In this document: one piece after another, positions 1 through 9,513 of the stretch
Layout: every line of letters starts with the position of its first letter
How positions within the stretch are numbered: the stretch's first letter is position 1
NCBI GenBank assembly: GCA_022653735.1
Contig: JALCSU010000024.1
Span: 1-34,145, forward strand
Reading direction: 5' to 3'
Source of the DNA: Bacteroidales bacterium
Lineage (GTDB): Bacteria > Bacteroidota > Bacteroidia > Bacteroidales > UBA932
Length of the DNA stretch: 34,145 bases
The notes under the pieces: generated by a model
Told to the model about the DNA's origin: nothing
Seen by the model: only the letters and a program-made list of their open reading frames with translations
The model's database searches: none
Program-made: the position numbers and the translations under genes

Positions 1-457
1 GATGAAGTTCGGGGGGACTGTGGGAAAATTCCTGCTGTCCCTTTTCCGCATAGGGCTGTTCGCCCTGCTGTGGTGGTGGATAGCCACCCTGGTCAAGAAA
101 AGGTTTGATTCTGAAGGGAAGGTCGTCATGAAGGAGGATGGCCGCCAGAAAGTGCCAGAGGGAGTGCTGGTCGGTCTTACTCTCATCACGGCAGGCGCAT
201 TTGGGAATATAATAGATTGCCTTTTCTACGGCATCATATTCAATTACGCTCCTTTCATGTTCGGCAGGGTCGTGGACATGCTGTATTTCCCTCTCATAGA
301 CACGTTTTGGCCGCACTGGATGCCATTCGTCGGTGGTGAGCGGCTCCTTTTTTTCGCCCCGGTTTTCAACATCGCCGACAGTTGTGTCACCATCGGGGCA
401 TTGTATCTCATATTCTTCCAATACAGATTCTTCCTCAGCGAGGATAAGAGGCAATAA
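1..457 (+). CDS. lspA: Lipoprotein signal peptidase, C-terminal part
   Basis: This is signal peptidase II, the inner-membrane aspartyl protease that removes signal peptides from prolipoproteins after lipidation. The visible 151 residues hold the conserved GKFLLSLFRI helix and the two catalytic regions, GAFGNIID and FNIADS, whose aspartates form the active site. Hydrophobic segments match the later membrane helices of the family. The N-terminal part, including the first helix and the conserved Asn/Gly loop, lies outside the window. The methionine at base 2 is therefore internal and not the start. The protein is needed for the many lipoproteins encoded downstream. It is followed by about 475 bp of non-coding sequence, so it is not part of the SusC operon. 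Confidence 0.93.
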   Translation, partial: MKFGGTVGKFLLSLFRIGLFALLWWWIATLVKKRFDSEGKVVMKEDGRQKVPEGVLVGLTLITAGAFGNIIDCLFYGIIFNYAPFMFGRVVDMLYFPLIDTFWPHWMPFVGGERLLFFAPVFNIADSCVTIGALYLIFFQYRFFLSEDKRQ

Positions 458-827
458 AGGTAGGTGGAGTTCTCTCCTTATCATCCATCCTTCCGGTTTC
501 CTTATGTCGTGCCGCACATCATTTTACGGTACGAAGTCTCTCGTCGCATCCTAACCGTCTGCTTTTAATGTCTTATGTTCCTGGGCGAAGAGATATAAAT
601 ATATTAGGAATAGTTTAAATGATGGTTATGATTTGTAACCAAGTTGCGTACCGTAGCTAAAAAAAGAACATTCTGAGTGTTTTTTTACTCTCTATTTCGT
701 GGCTATTGTTCTGCTAATAAAATTTTAATAATATTTTATATCCGATGAACGTATTGTGTTTCAGCGACAAAATGTTATTAAAGGCTGCTAGGAAGGTATT
801 ATTGGTTCCTGTTCGTAATGAATTTTT
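458..827. other. Intergenic region between lspA and the susC operon
   Basis: No gene is supported here. The stretch becomes very AT-rich after about position 600, as is usual upstream of susC-type genes. An A-rich/T-rich imperfect inverted repeat at about 659-688 (TAAAAAAA ... TTTTTTTA) could act as a weak terminator for lspA. A short + strand ORF that overlaps the end of lspA runs into this region and is judged to be chance. Confidence 0.5.
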
Positions 828-858
828 TTTGCTTTATTAAAAATAATTGCTAATATTG
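828..858 (+). promoter_or_regulatory. Predicted promoter of the susC operon
   Basis: A TTTG element at 828-831 is followed after 19 bases by TAATATTG at 851-858. This differs at one position from the Bacteroidota -7 consensus TAnnTTTG, and the spacing is right. Transcription would start at about 865, giving a leader of roughly 70 bases before the ATG at 933. Confidence 0.45.
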
Positions 859-932
859 AGACTGGTTTTTGGGGATTAATGAGTTTTTTAATTACTCCTC
901 TTTGATTTTTTAATCAACAGAATTGTTTTTCT

Positions 933-3900
933 ATGAGGAAAAAATTTTTTGTAATGCTTGCATGTCTTTTCCTAGTTACGGGAATAGCCATGGCACAAGG
1001 AAGAGTTTCCGGAATTGTCGTTTCTGCAGCAGACGGAGAGCCATTGATTGGCGCTGCAGTCATGGTGCAGGGAAACACTAGCAAATTTGCAATTACGGAC
1101 AACGATGGTCGCTTCTCGCTTGATGTCCGACCTGGCACAAAGCTGGAAGTTAGTTTCATTGGAATGCGGCCAACGGTCGTGGACGCTGCCGCTAACATGA
1201 GAATCGTCTTGGAAATAGATAATTCTCTCGAGGAGGCCGTTGTGACAGGTATGACGACTCAGGATAAGCGGCTTTTCTCTGGTGCGGCGACCAAGGTCAG
1301 TGCTGATGATGCCAAAATTAATGGCATGGCGGATATAAGCCGTTCCCTTGAGGGTCGGGCGGCTGGCGTTAGCGTCCAGAACGTCACCGGCACATTCGGG
1401 ACAGCGCCTAAGATCAGGGTGCGCGGCGCCACTTCGATTTATGGCAGTTCTAAGCCTCTATGGGTAGTTGATGGAGTGATCATGGAAGATGTCACGGAAG
1501 TTAGCTCGGATCAGCTATCGTCCGGAGATGCGGAAACGCTCATCTCTTCTGCAATCGCAGGTTTGAACTCGGACGACATCGAAAGCTTCCAGATTTTGAA
1601 GGACGGCTCCGCTACCTCTATATATGGCGCGCGCGCCATGGCGGGAGTCATCGTCGTGACTACCAAGAAAGGAAAGCAAGGACAGTCTCATTTAAGCTAT
1701 ACCGGCGAATTCACCATGCGCCTGAAACCATCTTACAGGAATTTCAACATCATGAATTCCCAGGATCAGATGTCTGTATACCAGGAGCTTCAGCAGAAAG
1801 GTTATCTTAATTATGCCAGCACTTCAACGGCTAGCAATGGAGGCATATATAAGAAAATGTACGACCTCATCAGCACTTATAATGCCACGACCGGTCAGTT
1901 CGGCCTGGCTAATACTGCTGAGGCAAGGGCCGCCTACCTTCGTGAGGCCGAATACAGAAATACCGACTGGTTCGACGGACTGTTTTCGAACGATATCATG
2001 CAGAACCACTCAGTGTCAATTTCCACTGGTACCGAAAAGGCTCAGACTTATGCGTCCATCAGCGCAATGTACGATCCGGGTTGGACGAAGCAGAGCAAGG
2101 TGAATCGTTACACCATCAATCTGAACACTTCTTACAAGTTGAAGAAATGGCTTACCGCAAATTTCATAGGCAATGCTTCTTTCCGTAAGCAGAGGGCTCC
2201 TGGAACAATCGGGCAAGAGCTGGATCCTGTCTCCGGAGAAGTTAAGCGTGATTTCGACATCAACCCTTACTCGTACGCTCTGAACACATCGCGAGCTCTC
2301 GATCCTAACGAATTCTACACAAGGAATTATGCCGATTTCAACATCTACCATGAACTTGAAAACAACTACATGGATCTTAAAGTGAACGACCTTCGCGTTC
2401 AGGGCAGCCTTGAATTCAAACCATGGAAGCAAATGACCATCACGGCCCTTGCTGCCGTAAAGTCAGCATCGACTTCTCAGGAGCATTTCATCCTTGACGA
2501 CTCCAATCAGGCTTTGGCATACAAGGCGATGGAAACGTCCACGATTCGAAAGAGCAATCCTTTCCTCTACACCGACCCAGATAACATCTACGCCCTTCCT
2601 ATCTCTGTTCTGCCTGATGGCGGTATTTACGAGAGGAGGAACAATGACATGTTCGGTTGGGACACCCGTTTTTCGATGGCGTACAACAACATCTTCAATA
2701 CGAACCACATCGTGAATTTCTACGGTGGAATGGAGACGAACTTGGTAGATCGCCGCACGACATGGTTCCGCGGATGGGGCATGCAATATTCTTTGGGCGA
2801 GATAGCGAACTACGCTTATCAAGTTTTCAAGAAAGGAGCTGAGGAGAATACTCAATACTATTCTCTTGGCAATACCCACACCAGAAGCGCTGCCTTCTTT
2901 GCGATAGGCACATATTCATATAAAGGCAAATATACCCTGACCGGAACATATCGTTACGAGGGCACTAACTACCTTGGCAAATCAAGGTCTGCGCGCTGGA
3001 TGCCGACATGGAACGTTTCTGGAGCATGGAACGCCCACGAAGAGAGTTTCTTCAAGAGCCTGAATCCTGTCTTGACTCATGCTACGCTTCGAGTGTCTTA
3101 CTCTCTTACCGGTGACCGTCCGAGCATCTCGAATTCATATGCCATTTACAGCTCCTATAATCCTTGGAGACCTTTCGCCGGGGTTAAGGAGTCTGGATTG
3201 GAGGTCAGCAACCTGGCCAACGCAGGACTCACTTACGAGAAGAAGCACGAGCTGAATGTCGGAGCAGACTTAGGATTCTTGGACAATAGGATAAACCTTG
3301 TGGTGGATGCCTATAGGCGAAACAATTATGACCTCATCGGATTGACGAATACTCAGGGAGTCGGTGGAGAAATCAATAAATATGGCAATATCGCGACGAT
3401 GAAATCCAACGGCGTCGAGGTCAGCCTTCAGACAACCAACATCAAGACCAAGGATTTCACGTGGACCACTAACCTCATTTATTCTCACACCCACAACGAA
3501 GTGACTAAGCTTGAGGCAGACAGCCGAGTGATAGACCTCGTGTCCGGCAACGGTTTCGCCCTTAAGGGGTATCCGGTCAGGAGCCTCTTCTCCATTCCTT
3601 TCATGGGACTTAATAACGAGGGCCTCCCTACTTTCCTCGATCAGGACGGCAACACCTCGGTTTCCGGTGTTTATTTCCAGGAGAGTGACAAAGACAAGCT
3701 GGGCTTCTTGAAGTATGAGGGAAGCATCGAGCCGACCGACGTTGGTTCCTTTGGCAACGTGTTCCGTTACAAGGGATTGTCTGTTAACATATTCATAACT
3801 TATTCATTCGGCAATGTCGTACGTCTGGATCCGGTATTCTCCAATACCTACGATGACTTGGATTCCACGCCTAAAGAGTTCAACAATCGCTGGATAGTTC

Positions 3901-4247
3901 CGGGGGACGAGAAATACACGGACATTCCTGTGATTGCCAGCAGGCGGCAGAACCGAAACAACACTAATCTAGGCATTGCTTACAATTCCTACAACTATTC
4001 TACGGCTCGCATCGCCAAAGGCGACTTCATCCGCATGAAGGAAATTTCTCTGGGCTATGATTTCCCGAAGTCCGTCGCAAATAAAATAGGCGTCGGCTCA
4101 TTATCGCTGAAACTCCAAGGAACGAACCTTTTCCTGCTGTATGCTGACAAAAAGCTCAATGGCCAGGATCCTGAATTCGTAAACGCAGGCGGCGTTGCAG
4201 TCCCTGTTCCTAAGCAGTTCACGTTCACTTTGAAAATCGGCCTTTAA
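933..4247 (+). CDS. SusC/RagA-family TonB-dependent transporter
   Basis: This is an outer-membrane TonB-dependent transporter of 1104 residues, a normal length for SusC proteins. A signal peptide ends at AMA (residues 19-21). It is followed by a carboxypeptidase-regulatory-like beta domain (about 25-95, with DGEPLIGA and DGRFSLDV), the plug domain (about 104-245, with LWVVDGVI and GARAMAGVIVVTTKKG), and a long beta-barrel ending in an aromatic-rich FTFTLKIGL C-terminus. There is no extra N-terminal STN domain, so it does not look like a direct partner of an anti-sigma factor. The SusD partner starts 12 bases downstream. SusC and SusD proteins form a lidded uptake complex. The substrate cannot be read from the sequence, but the metallopeptidase two genes downstream hints at peptides or proteins rather than glycans. 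Confidence 0.95.
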   Translation: MRKKFFVMLACLFLVTGIAMAQGRVSGIVVSAADGEPLIGAAVMVQGNTSKFAITDNDGRFSLDVRPGTKLEVSFIGMRPTVVDAAANMRIVLEIDNSLEEAVVTGMTTQDKRLFSGAATKVSADDAKINGMADISRSLEGRAAGVSVQNVTGTFGTAPKIRVRGATSIYGSSKPLWVVDGVIMEDVTEVSSDQLSSGDAETLISSAIAGLNSDDIESFQILKDGSATSIYGARAMAGVIVVTTKKGKQGQSHLSYTGEFTMRLKPSYRNFNIMNSQDQMSVYQELQQKGYLNYASTSTASNGGIYKKMYDLISTYNATTGQFGLANTAEARAAYLREAEYRNTDWFDGLFSNDIMQNHSVSISTGTEKAQTYASISAMYDPGWTKQSKVNRYTINLNTSYKLKKWLTANFIGNASFRKQRAPGTIGQELDPVSGEVKRDFDINPYSYALNTSRALDPNEFYTRNYADFNIYHELENNYMDLKVNDLRVQGSLEFKPWKQMTITALAAVKSASTSQEHFILDDSNQALAYKAMETSTIRKSNPFLYTDPDNIYALPISVLPDGGIYERRNNDMFGWDTRFSMAYNNIFNTNHIVNFYGGMETNLVDRRTTWFRGWGMQYSLGEIANYAYQVFKKGAEENTQYYSLGNTHTRSAAFFAIGTYSYKGKYTLTGTYRYEGTNYLGKSRSARWMPTWNVSGAWNAHEESFFKSLNPVLTHATLRVSYSLTGDRPSISNSYAIYSSYNPWRPFAGVKESGLEVSNLANAGLTYEKKHELNVGADLGFLDNRINLVVDAYRRNNYDLIGLTNTQGVGGEINKYGNIATMKSNGVEVSLQTTNIKTKDFTWTTNLIYSHTHNEVTKLEADSRVIDLVSGNGFALKGYPVRSLFSIPFMGLNNEGLPTFLDQDGNTSVSGVYFQESDKDKLGFLKYEGSIEPTDVGSFGNVFRYKGLSVNIFITYSFGNVVRLDPVFSNTYDDLDSTPKEFNNRWIVPGDEKYTDIPVIASRRQNRNNTNLGIAYNSYNYSTARIAKGDFIRMKEISLGYDFPKSVANKIGVGSLSLKLQGTNLFLLYADKKLNGQDPEFVNAGGVAVPVPKQFTFTLKIGL

Positions 4248-4259
4248 TCTTTAAACTAT

Positions 4260-5846
4260 ATGAACACGAAAATATTCAAAATATTCATTGTTGGCTTGTC
4301 TGCCCTTTCATTGGCCGCTTGCAATGATTTCCTAGACGAGATGCCGGATAATAGGGCTACTCTGGACACGGAAGACAAAATCTCCCGCTTGTTGGTGTCG
4401 GCATACATGACGAATCTCCCGACTCTAGTGATGGAGTACATGTCCGATAACGTGGACGATAACGGGGCGAATAACCCGTACACTGACAGATTCTTCGACC
4501 AGGTGTACCGGTGGGAGGACATCACTGAGGGGAACAACGAATCTCCTGAGAGTTTTTACGATGCGGCCTATAAGGCTATCGCATCAGCCAATGCGGCATT
4601 GCAGGCTATCGAAGATTTGGGAGGCGCTACTACTCCGCAGCTGCAAGCCGCCAAAGGCGAAGCCTTGCTCTGCAGGGCATATAACCATTTCATGCTGGTG
4701 AACTACTTCTGCATGGCTTACAACAGCGAAACTAGTACTTCCGACCTAGGGATGCCATATTCCACTTCTCCGGAAACGGAGCTTAGGCCGGAGTATGAGA
4801 GGGGCACTGTTGCCGAAGACTATGCGAGAATGGAAGCTGACATCGTTGAGGGGCTGCCGCTTATCAATGACCAGTACTACTCCGTTCCTAAATACCACTT
4901 CAATCAGAAGGCCGCCTATGCTTTCGCCAGCAGATTCTATCTCTACTACGAGAAATGGGACAAATGCATTGAGTATGCTGATAAATGCCTTGGGGACAAT
5001 CCTGCCTCCCAGCTGAGGGATTACTCTGCGCTGGCTTCCATGACGCAAGATTACGATGCGGTCGGCAATGCATATATTGATGCTCAAACGAATTGCAACC
5101 TGCTCCTCCTGACCGGCTATTCTGTGCTTGGGGTAGCCTTCGGTCCATATTTCAATTATGGAAAATATTCCCATGGCAGTTACATAGCAAGTAATGAAGA
5201 TAGCTATGCGACGAACGTCTGGGGTTCTCCTTTGCTAGAGAAGTATCAAGTGAAAAGATATGGGGGCACAAACCTGAACAAATACATATATTGGAGATGT
5301 CCTTTTAAATTTGAGTATACTGACCCGGTTGCCGGAATAGGTTTCAATAGGACGGTGGCACCTGTGCTGACTGCTGATGAAGCCCTTCTCAACAGGGCTG
5401 AGGCAAAGGCTGTATTGAAGCAGTACGATGCCAGCGTTGCGGACCTGAACATTTGGATGAAGAATTTCACTAATGTCACCACAGATCTCACGCTAGAGTC
5501 GATTAAGACTTTCTATAACGGCATTGATTATTGCTACAGCGATGCTGACGGCTTGAATTCTACTCAGAAAAAGCACATCAATCCTCATTTCGCTATAGAT
5601 GCAGAGGGTTCCGATCAGGAGAGCCTTCTCCAGTGCGTGCTTGGCTTTAAGCGCCTGGAAACTTTGCAATGCGGTCTGAGGTGGTTCGATCTCAAACGTT
5701 ACCGCATAGTTTATCCACGCCGCGTCCTCGCTTCCGATGGAACGCCAGAGGCTAAGACGGATGAGCTAAAGACGGATGATCCTCGTCGTGCCATTCAGCT
5801 TCCAAAGAAGGTGATTGATGCCGGACTGGAGAAGAACCCTCGTTAA
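4260..5846 (+). CDS. SusD/RagB-family nutrient-binding lipoprotein
   Basis: This 528-residue surface lipoprotein is the ligand-binding lid of the SusC transporter encoded 12 bases upstream. The signal peptide ends in the lipobox LAAC with the lipidated Cys at residue 21. It is followed by the typical NDFLDEMPDNRAT opening of SusD proteins. The helical repeat region includes the conserved AKGEALLCRAYNHFMLVNYFC motif (TPR-like, near residues 130-155), and the C-terminal part has the usual LKRYRIVYPR and RRAIQLPKKVI segments. Length and layout match the family. The ligand is unknown. It almost certainly shares a transcript with the genes before and after it. Confidence 0.95.
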   Translation: MNTKIFKIFIVGLSALSLAACNDFLDEMPDNRATLDTEDKISRLLVSAYMTNLPTLVMEYMSDNVDDNGANNPYTDRFFDQVYRWEDITEGNNESPESFYDAAYKAIASANAALQAIEDLGGATTPQLQAAKGEALLCRAYNHFMLVNYFCMAYNSETSTSDLGMPYSTSPETELRPEYERGTVAEDYARMEADIVEGLPLINDQYYSVPKYHFNQKAAYAFASRFYLYYEKWDKCIEYADKCLGDNPASQLRDYSALASMTQDYDAVGNAYIDAQTNCNLLLLTGYSVLGVAFGPYFNYGKYSHGSYIASNEDSYATNVWGSPLLEKYQVKRYGGTNLNKYIYWRCPFKFEYTDPVAGIGFNRTVAPVLTADEALLNRAEAKAVLKQYDASVADLNIWMKNFTNVTTDLTLESIKTFYNGIDYCYSDADGLNSTQKKHINPHFAIDAEGSDQESLLQCVLGFKRLETLQCGLRWFDLKRYRIVYPRRVLASDGTPEAKTDELKTDDPRRAIQLPKKVIDAGLEKNPR

Positions 5847-5876
5847 TGTTCATATCTTTTAAAAAAAACGGAAGAA

Positions 5877-6779
5877 ATGAAAAATAAATTAATAAACATA
5901 TTACTTGCGTCAGCCTCCCTGCTTTTCGCTGCTTCTTGCTCTGAGGCATACCTTGATGACGACAGCGTCATCGTAGTGACGCAGACGGAAGAGAATCAAT
6001 TCGACAAATGGCTGAAGGTCAATTTCGTGAATCCTTATAACATCGAGTGGATGTACCGTTATGTCGACTTCGAGACTGACATGAACTATTATCAGGTGCC
6101 TGCCGATTATGAGCAAGCGATAAAACTGGCTCATATCGTTAAATATGCGTGCATAGAGGCTTACGATGAGGTGGCCGGGATCGATTTCACTCGTCAGTAT
6201 TTCCCGAAACTGTTCACTTTGTCAGGCGAATGGCTTTACAGGAACAACGGAACGATAGTTCTTGGCACTGCCGAGGGCGGAAAGAAGATATTCCTTGCCG
6301 GCGTAAACCATTTAAATCAGAACATGACTTCTAGAGCTGCCCTGAACACGTATTACCTTAAGACTATTCATCACGAGTTCACTCACATCCTCAATCAGAC
6401 CAAGGATTATTCTGCTGATTTTCAGCTTATCACTGGCTCTGATTACGTGTCTGACAGCTGGAATGAGTCACCGTTCAACGGGTCAAGCTACTATCTCACT
6501 CATGGCTTCGTTTCTGCATATGCGCAGAATTCCCATGGAGAGGATTTCGCCGAGTGCCTGTCTGTTTATCTTACGACTTCTCCTGAAGACTGGGCGGAGA
6601 TGATTTCCGATGCTGGGACGACCGGCGCAGCGCTAATCGCTAAGAAGATGGAGATCGTAAGACTGTACTTGTCCGATTCATGGGGCGTTGACATTGACAA
6701 GCTCCGGTCAGCAATCCAGAATCGTGAAAATGATATTATTAAAGGAGCGGTTGACTTAACTGATATTTCTACTGATTAA
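5877..6779 (+). CDS. Putative zinc-binding metallopeptidase lipoprotein (Mx1 type)
   Basis: This is a 300-residue lipoprotein with the lipobox AASC (Cys21), so it is probably exported to the cell surface. The centre holds a zincin motif, H166-E167-F-T-H170 within HHEFTHIL. An HGEDFAE segment (220-226) can supply a further zinc ligand and is typical of the putative zinc-binding metallopeptidase family found next to SusC/SusD genes (Peptidase_Mx1). Proteolysis of a host or dietary protein at the surface, feeding peptides to SusC/SusD, is the natural inference but is not shown. It starts 30 bases after the SusD gene and is followed 14 bases later by the DUF4302-type gene. All expected catalytic residues are present. 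Confidence 0.85.
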   Translation: MKNKLINILLASASLLFAASCSEAYLDDDSVIVVTQTEENQFDKWLKVNFVNPYNIEWMYRYVDFETDMNYYQVPADYEQAIKLAHIVKYACIEAYDEVAGIDFTRQYFPKLFTLSGEWLYRNNGTIVLGTAEGGKKIFLAGVNHLNQNMTSRAALNTYYLKTIHHEFTHILNQTKDYSADFQLITGSDYVSDSWNESPFNGSSYYLTHGFVSAYAQNSHGEDFAECLSVYLTTSPEDWAEMISDAGTTGAALIAKKMEIVRLYLSDSWGVDIDKLRSAIQNRENDIIKGAVDLTDISTD

Positions 6780-6793
6780 TTTATCTCGACGAT

Positions 6794-8104
6794 ATGAAAA
6801 CTCACAAATATCTTTTAATCGGGGTGGTGGCAATTTCCTCGCTGACTTTATCCTCATGCCTCAAGGATCAGGAGGATGTCTTCGACGGGAACGCATCGGA
6901 AAGGATGCAGACCTATCTGAGCGAAGCTCAGAAGACTCTGATGAGTGCTGAGAACGGATGGGCGCTTGATTATTATCCCGACAGGAATCAAAGTTACGGA
7001 GGCTTCGCTTACGCAATCAAGTTCACAAGTTCTTCGGCTACCGTTTCTTCTGTCTTGCTGCCTGGGGAATCGATAACCAGCTTATACAAGATGAGTACAG
7101 ACAATGGCCCTATGCTATCTTTTGACAGCTATAACACGCTGATGCACTTCTTCGCCACTCCTGACGGTAACAATTACGAAGCTTACGATGGAGATTTCGA
7201 GTTCGTGATAGACAGCGTGGCCTCTGACTTGGTCAAGATACATGGCAAGCGTAGCGGCAACACGATGTATTTCCGTAAATTAGCAAAGTCTCCTGAGAAG
7301 TTTATCGCTGATGCGGATTCAGTAGCCGGAGATTTGTTCGTTCTCGGTGGGGAGGGTACCATAGGCGGCTCTGCTTTGTCCATGTCCCTGGACTACGATT
7401 ATCAGCTTGCCACATTTACTAGCGGGACAGAGACGGTAGAAGAGCCGTTCACGATCATTGATGACGGAGTGCGATTCTATAAGCCTGTGACTATTGCCGG
7501 CAAGACATTCTCGGAATTGCCATACAATTCGACCACCTTCCTGTTCTCCGGCACTTGCACTGACGGAACTGCGATTTCACTTACGGCACAACTGCCCGAC
7601 AATTATGTGAAATTCCCTGAATATGAGGGCGATTACTGGCTGCATTACAGCCGTACCTCTACCATCAAGGATTCCTGCAGGGTGACTCTGACCCCTGGCA
7701 CCAAGAACAAGACCTACATAATGTCAGGTCTCAATGATAATTACACCGTGACCTTGAACTTCCAGAAGTCGACAGGGAAGCTTGAGTGGAATTCTCAGAA
7801 GATCGGCGAATATGGTGGCAATAATATCTGGATATGCGCTTGGGGATATGGAACTACTCCGAACGGATCATTGACGTGGGATACGGAAGCAGGCATGGAA
7901 ACCACTTGGAATGGCGATAAAGATAATCCTGTGTATAAATTCGGTCCTAATTCGTTTTCTGATTTTAAGATTACATCTTTCATAATGTGGAAGCTGACCC
8001 CTTCCGGGTCAAGCGGAGGCTCGTTCACCGGCGTTAATTCCTGGAGGATAAATAACAATACATACAGGATTTACCTTTTGGATAATCTTACTAAAATCAA
8101 TTGA
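6794..8104 (+). CDS. DUF4302-type surface lipoprotein
   Basis: This is a lipoprotein of 436 residues with a lipobox ending in SSC (Cys22). The body is beta-rich. The segment LKDQEDVFDGNASERMQTYLSEAQKTL followed by ENGWALDYYPDRNQSYGGF is characteristic of the DUF4302 family, which usually sits next to SusC/SusD and the zinc metallopeptidase. The function of the family is unknown, and ligand binding or assembly of the surface complex is likely. Near the C-terminus is a segment with QKIGEYGG, GSLTW and further Trp/Gly motifs that resembles the end of the next protein. The next gene starts only 5 bases after this stop. Confidence 0.8.
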   Translation: MKTHKYLLIGVVAISSLTLSSCLKDQEDVFDGNASERMQTYLSEAQKTLMSAENGWALDYYPDRNQSYGGFAYAIKFTSSSATVSSVLLPGESITSLYKMSTDNGPMLSFDSYNTLMHFFATPDGNNYEAYDGDFEFVIDSVASDLVKIHGKRSGNTMYFRKLAKSPEKFIADADSVAGDLFVLGGEGTIGGSALSMSLDYDYQLATFTSGTETVEEPFTIIDDGVRFYKPVTIAGKTFSELPYNSTTFLFSGTCTDGTAISLTAQLPDNYVKFPEYEGDYWLHYSRTSTIKDSCRVTLTPGTKNKTYIMSGLNDNYTVTLNFQKSTGKLEWNSQKIGEYGGNNIWICAWGYGTTPNGSLTWDTEAGMETTWNGDKDNPVYKFGPNSFSDFKITSFIMWKLTPSGSSGGSFTGVNSWRINNNTYRIYLLDNLTKIN

Positions 8105-8109
8105 CAAGC

Positions 8110-9174
8110 ATGAAAAAGATACCTATAATATTTTCAGTCCTTCTAACGGTTTTCATGGTTTCTTCCTGCAAGGACGATGAGATTAATCCATATTCCTTGG
8201 GCAAGACCATATCCGTCGTCAGCCAGAGCGTTATCTTCGATGCTCCTGCTGCGACTGGCACTGTGGTCGTGGCGTCAGATGGGGGTAGCATAACGGCTGC
8301 GGCTGATGCGCCTTGGGCAACGGTTTCAGTAAGTGGGAACACGGTGAATGTTTCTGTCACCGAGAATGATAACATTAATGGACGCTCGTCGCTGCTTACG
8401 ATTAAAAATGGTTCTGACAGCGTCAATGTCACCATTCAGCAACGCGGGTTCGTATTTCGTCTGGATGCCAGTTCCATCACCATCGACGATGATGCGCAAG
8501 AAAAATCTTTTGGGCTCACCCATAACACCGATGTCTCGATTAAGACTTCTGATGATTGGCTTACGGCTGCCATAGATGGTGATGCTTTTAAAGTGGCTGT
8601 TACAGCGAATGATACCAAGCATCTTCGTTCCGGTTACGTTTACTACACTGCTGGGACTTATACAGATTCGATTCGCGTAGTTCAGTATGAGTTTGAGAAG
8701 GACTTGGCAGGCGATTGCTTTCTGTTAGGAACAAATACAAGCAACGGGGAACAGGCCGTTTTGAGAGCGACATTCTCGTATGATAAAGCAACTTCCAAAT
8801 ATGTCTTGGACCTGCCTGACTTTACAGGCTGGAAGTTGCATCTGGGATTCAACTCCAGTGTCCCTTCTGCTTCAATTTATGCTGCCGATCAGATTGGAGA
8901 ATATGACGGGGACTATGTTTTCTCCACTCTTTGGGATTTGGATCAGGGCTACCTGAGCTGGTCCTCTTCTGTCAGCATAAGTGGCGACTTCCAGTATGAC
9001 GATGCTGAAAAAGTGACTTATGTCTATTTCGAGGATAATGGCTCTTGGTCTGGCTATAACGTCGGAGCCCTTCGTTTCGAGCTGTTCTCGTCGACTACGC
9101 TGTCGAGTGGCGCAAGGAAAGGCTTGCTGTTAGGCCTTGCAGAGCCGATGCTGCTCCGTTTCAACCCAGAGTAG
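8110..9174 (+). CDS. BACON-domain surface lipoprotein
   Basis: The ATG at 8110 is chosen over an in-frame TTG at 8101, because it gives a compact signal peptide with the lipobox VSSC (Cys20). The protein then has 354 residues. Two BACON-like beta-sandwich domains follow. The first spans about residues 45-115 (APWATVSVSGNTVNVSVTEN ... VNVTIQQRG). The second spans about 118-195 (SDDWLTAAIDGDAFKVAVTAND ... DSIRVVQYE). BACON domains are thought to bind glycans or proteins at the Bacteroidota surface. The C-terminal 150 residues resemble the end of the upstream DUF4302-type protein. It is the last gene of the operon, followed by a strong hairpin. Confidence 0.8.
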   Translation: MKKIPIIFSVLLTVFMVSSCKDDEINPYSLGKTISVVSQSVIFDAPAATGTVVVASDGGSITAAADAPWATVSVSGNTVNVSVTENDNINGRSSLLTIKNGSDSVNVTIQQRGFVFRLDASSITIDDDAQEKSFGLTHNTDVSIKTSDDWLTAAIDGDAFKVAVTANDTKHLRSGYVYYTAGTYTDSIRVVQYEFEKDLAGDCFLLGTNTSNGEQAVLRATFSYDKATSKYVLDLPDFTGWKLHLGFNSSVPSASIYAADQIGEYDGDYVFSTLWDLDQGYLSWSSSVSISGDFQYDDAEKVTYVYFEDNGSWSGYNVGALRFELFSSTTLSSGARKGLLLGLAEPMLLRFNPE

Positions 9175-9252
9175 TAAGGAGCAACCAGCTTTTCCATCGG
9201 GTGCATGGTTAGCTGATTTGCATCAGCTGTATTGCATCGGTCGCTTTATAAA

Positions 9253-9292
9253 GAATGCCGGGGCGCATACATGCGTCCCGGTATTCGTTTTG
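9253..9292 (+). terminator. Terminator of the susC operon
   Basis: A 16-bp stem with two G-U pairs runs from GAATGCCGGGGCGCAT at 9253-9268 to its partner at 9271-9286. It is followed by GTTTTG. It lies about 80 bases after the last lipoprotein gene. The rest of the 9175-9428 gap holds nothing else I recognise apart from the tRNA promoter. Confidence 0.75.
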
Positions 9293-9383
9293 AGACATCC
9301 TATGGACAATACTATGGCTAATCTTATGGCTTATCCACGCCCCGTTGTCATTTTTGCCAAAAATGCCAATTTAATAGAAGGTC

Positions 9384-9415
9384 TTTGCAAGTTCATTTTT
9401 TTTTTAATACCTTTG
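9384..9415 (+). promoter_or_regulatory. Promoter of tRNA-Ser(UGA)
   Basis: TTTG at 9384-9387, 20 bases, then TACCTTTG at 9408-9415 match the Bacteroidota -33/-7 consensus exactly. The tRNA begins 13 bases further on. This is the cleanest promoter in the window and serves as a template for the weaker calls. Confidence 0.75.
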
Positions 9416-9428
9416 AAATCTCAAATCT

Positions 9429-9513
9429 GGAGAGTTGGCCGAGTGGTTGATGGCGGCAGTCTTGAAAACTGTTGACCTTAACGGGTTCGGGGGTTCGAAT
9501 CCCTCACTCTCCG
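9429..9513 (+). tRNA. tRNA-Ser (anticodon UGA)
   Basis: This is an 85-base class II tRNA. The acceptor arms are GGAGAGT (9429-9435) and ACTCTCC (9506-9512) with discriminator G at 9513. The anticodon loop CTTGAAA gives UGA. There is a long variable arm, and the T-loop is GGTTCGAATCC. CCA is not encoded. A shadow ORF across it ([13 protein letters not shown]...) is the familiar false ORF over serine tRNAs. Confidence 0.95.
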
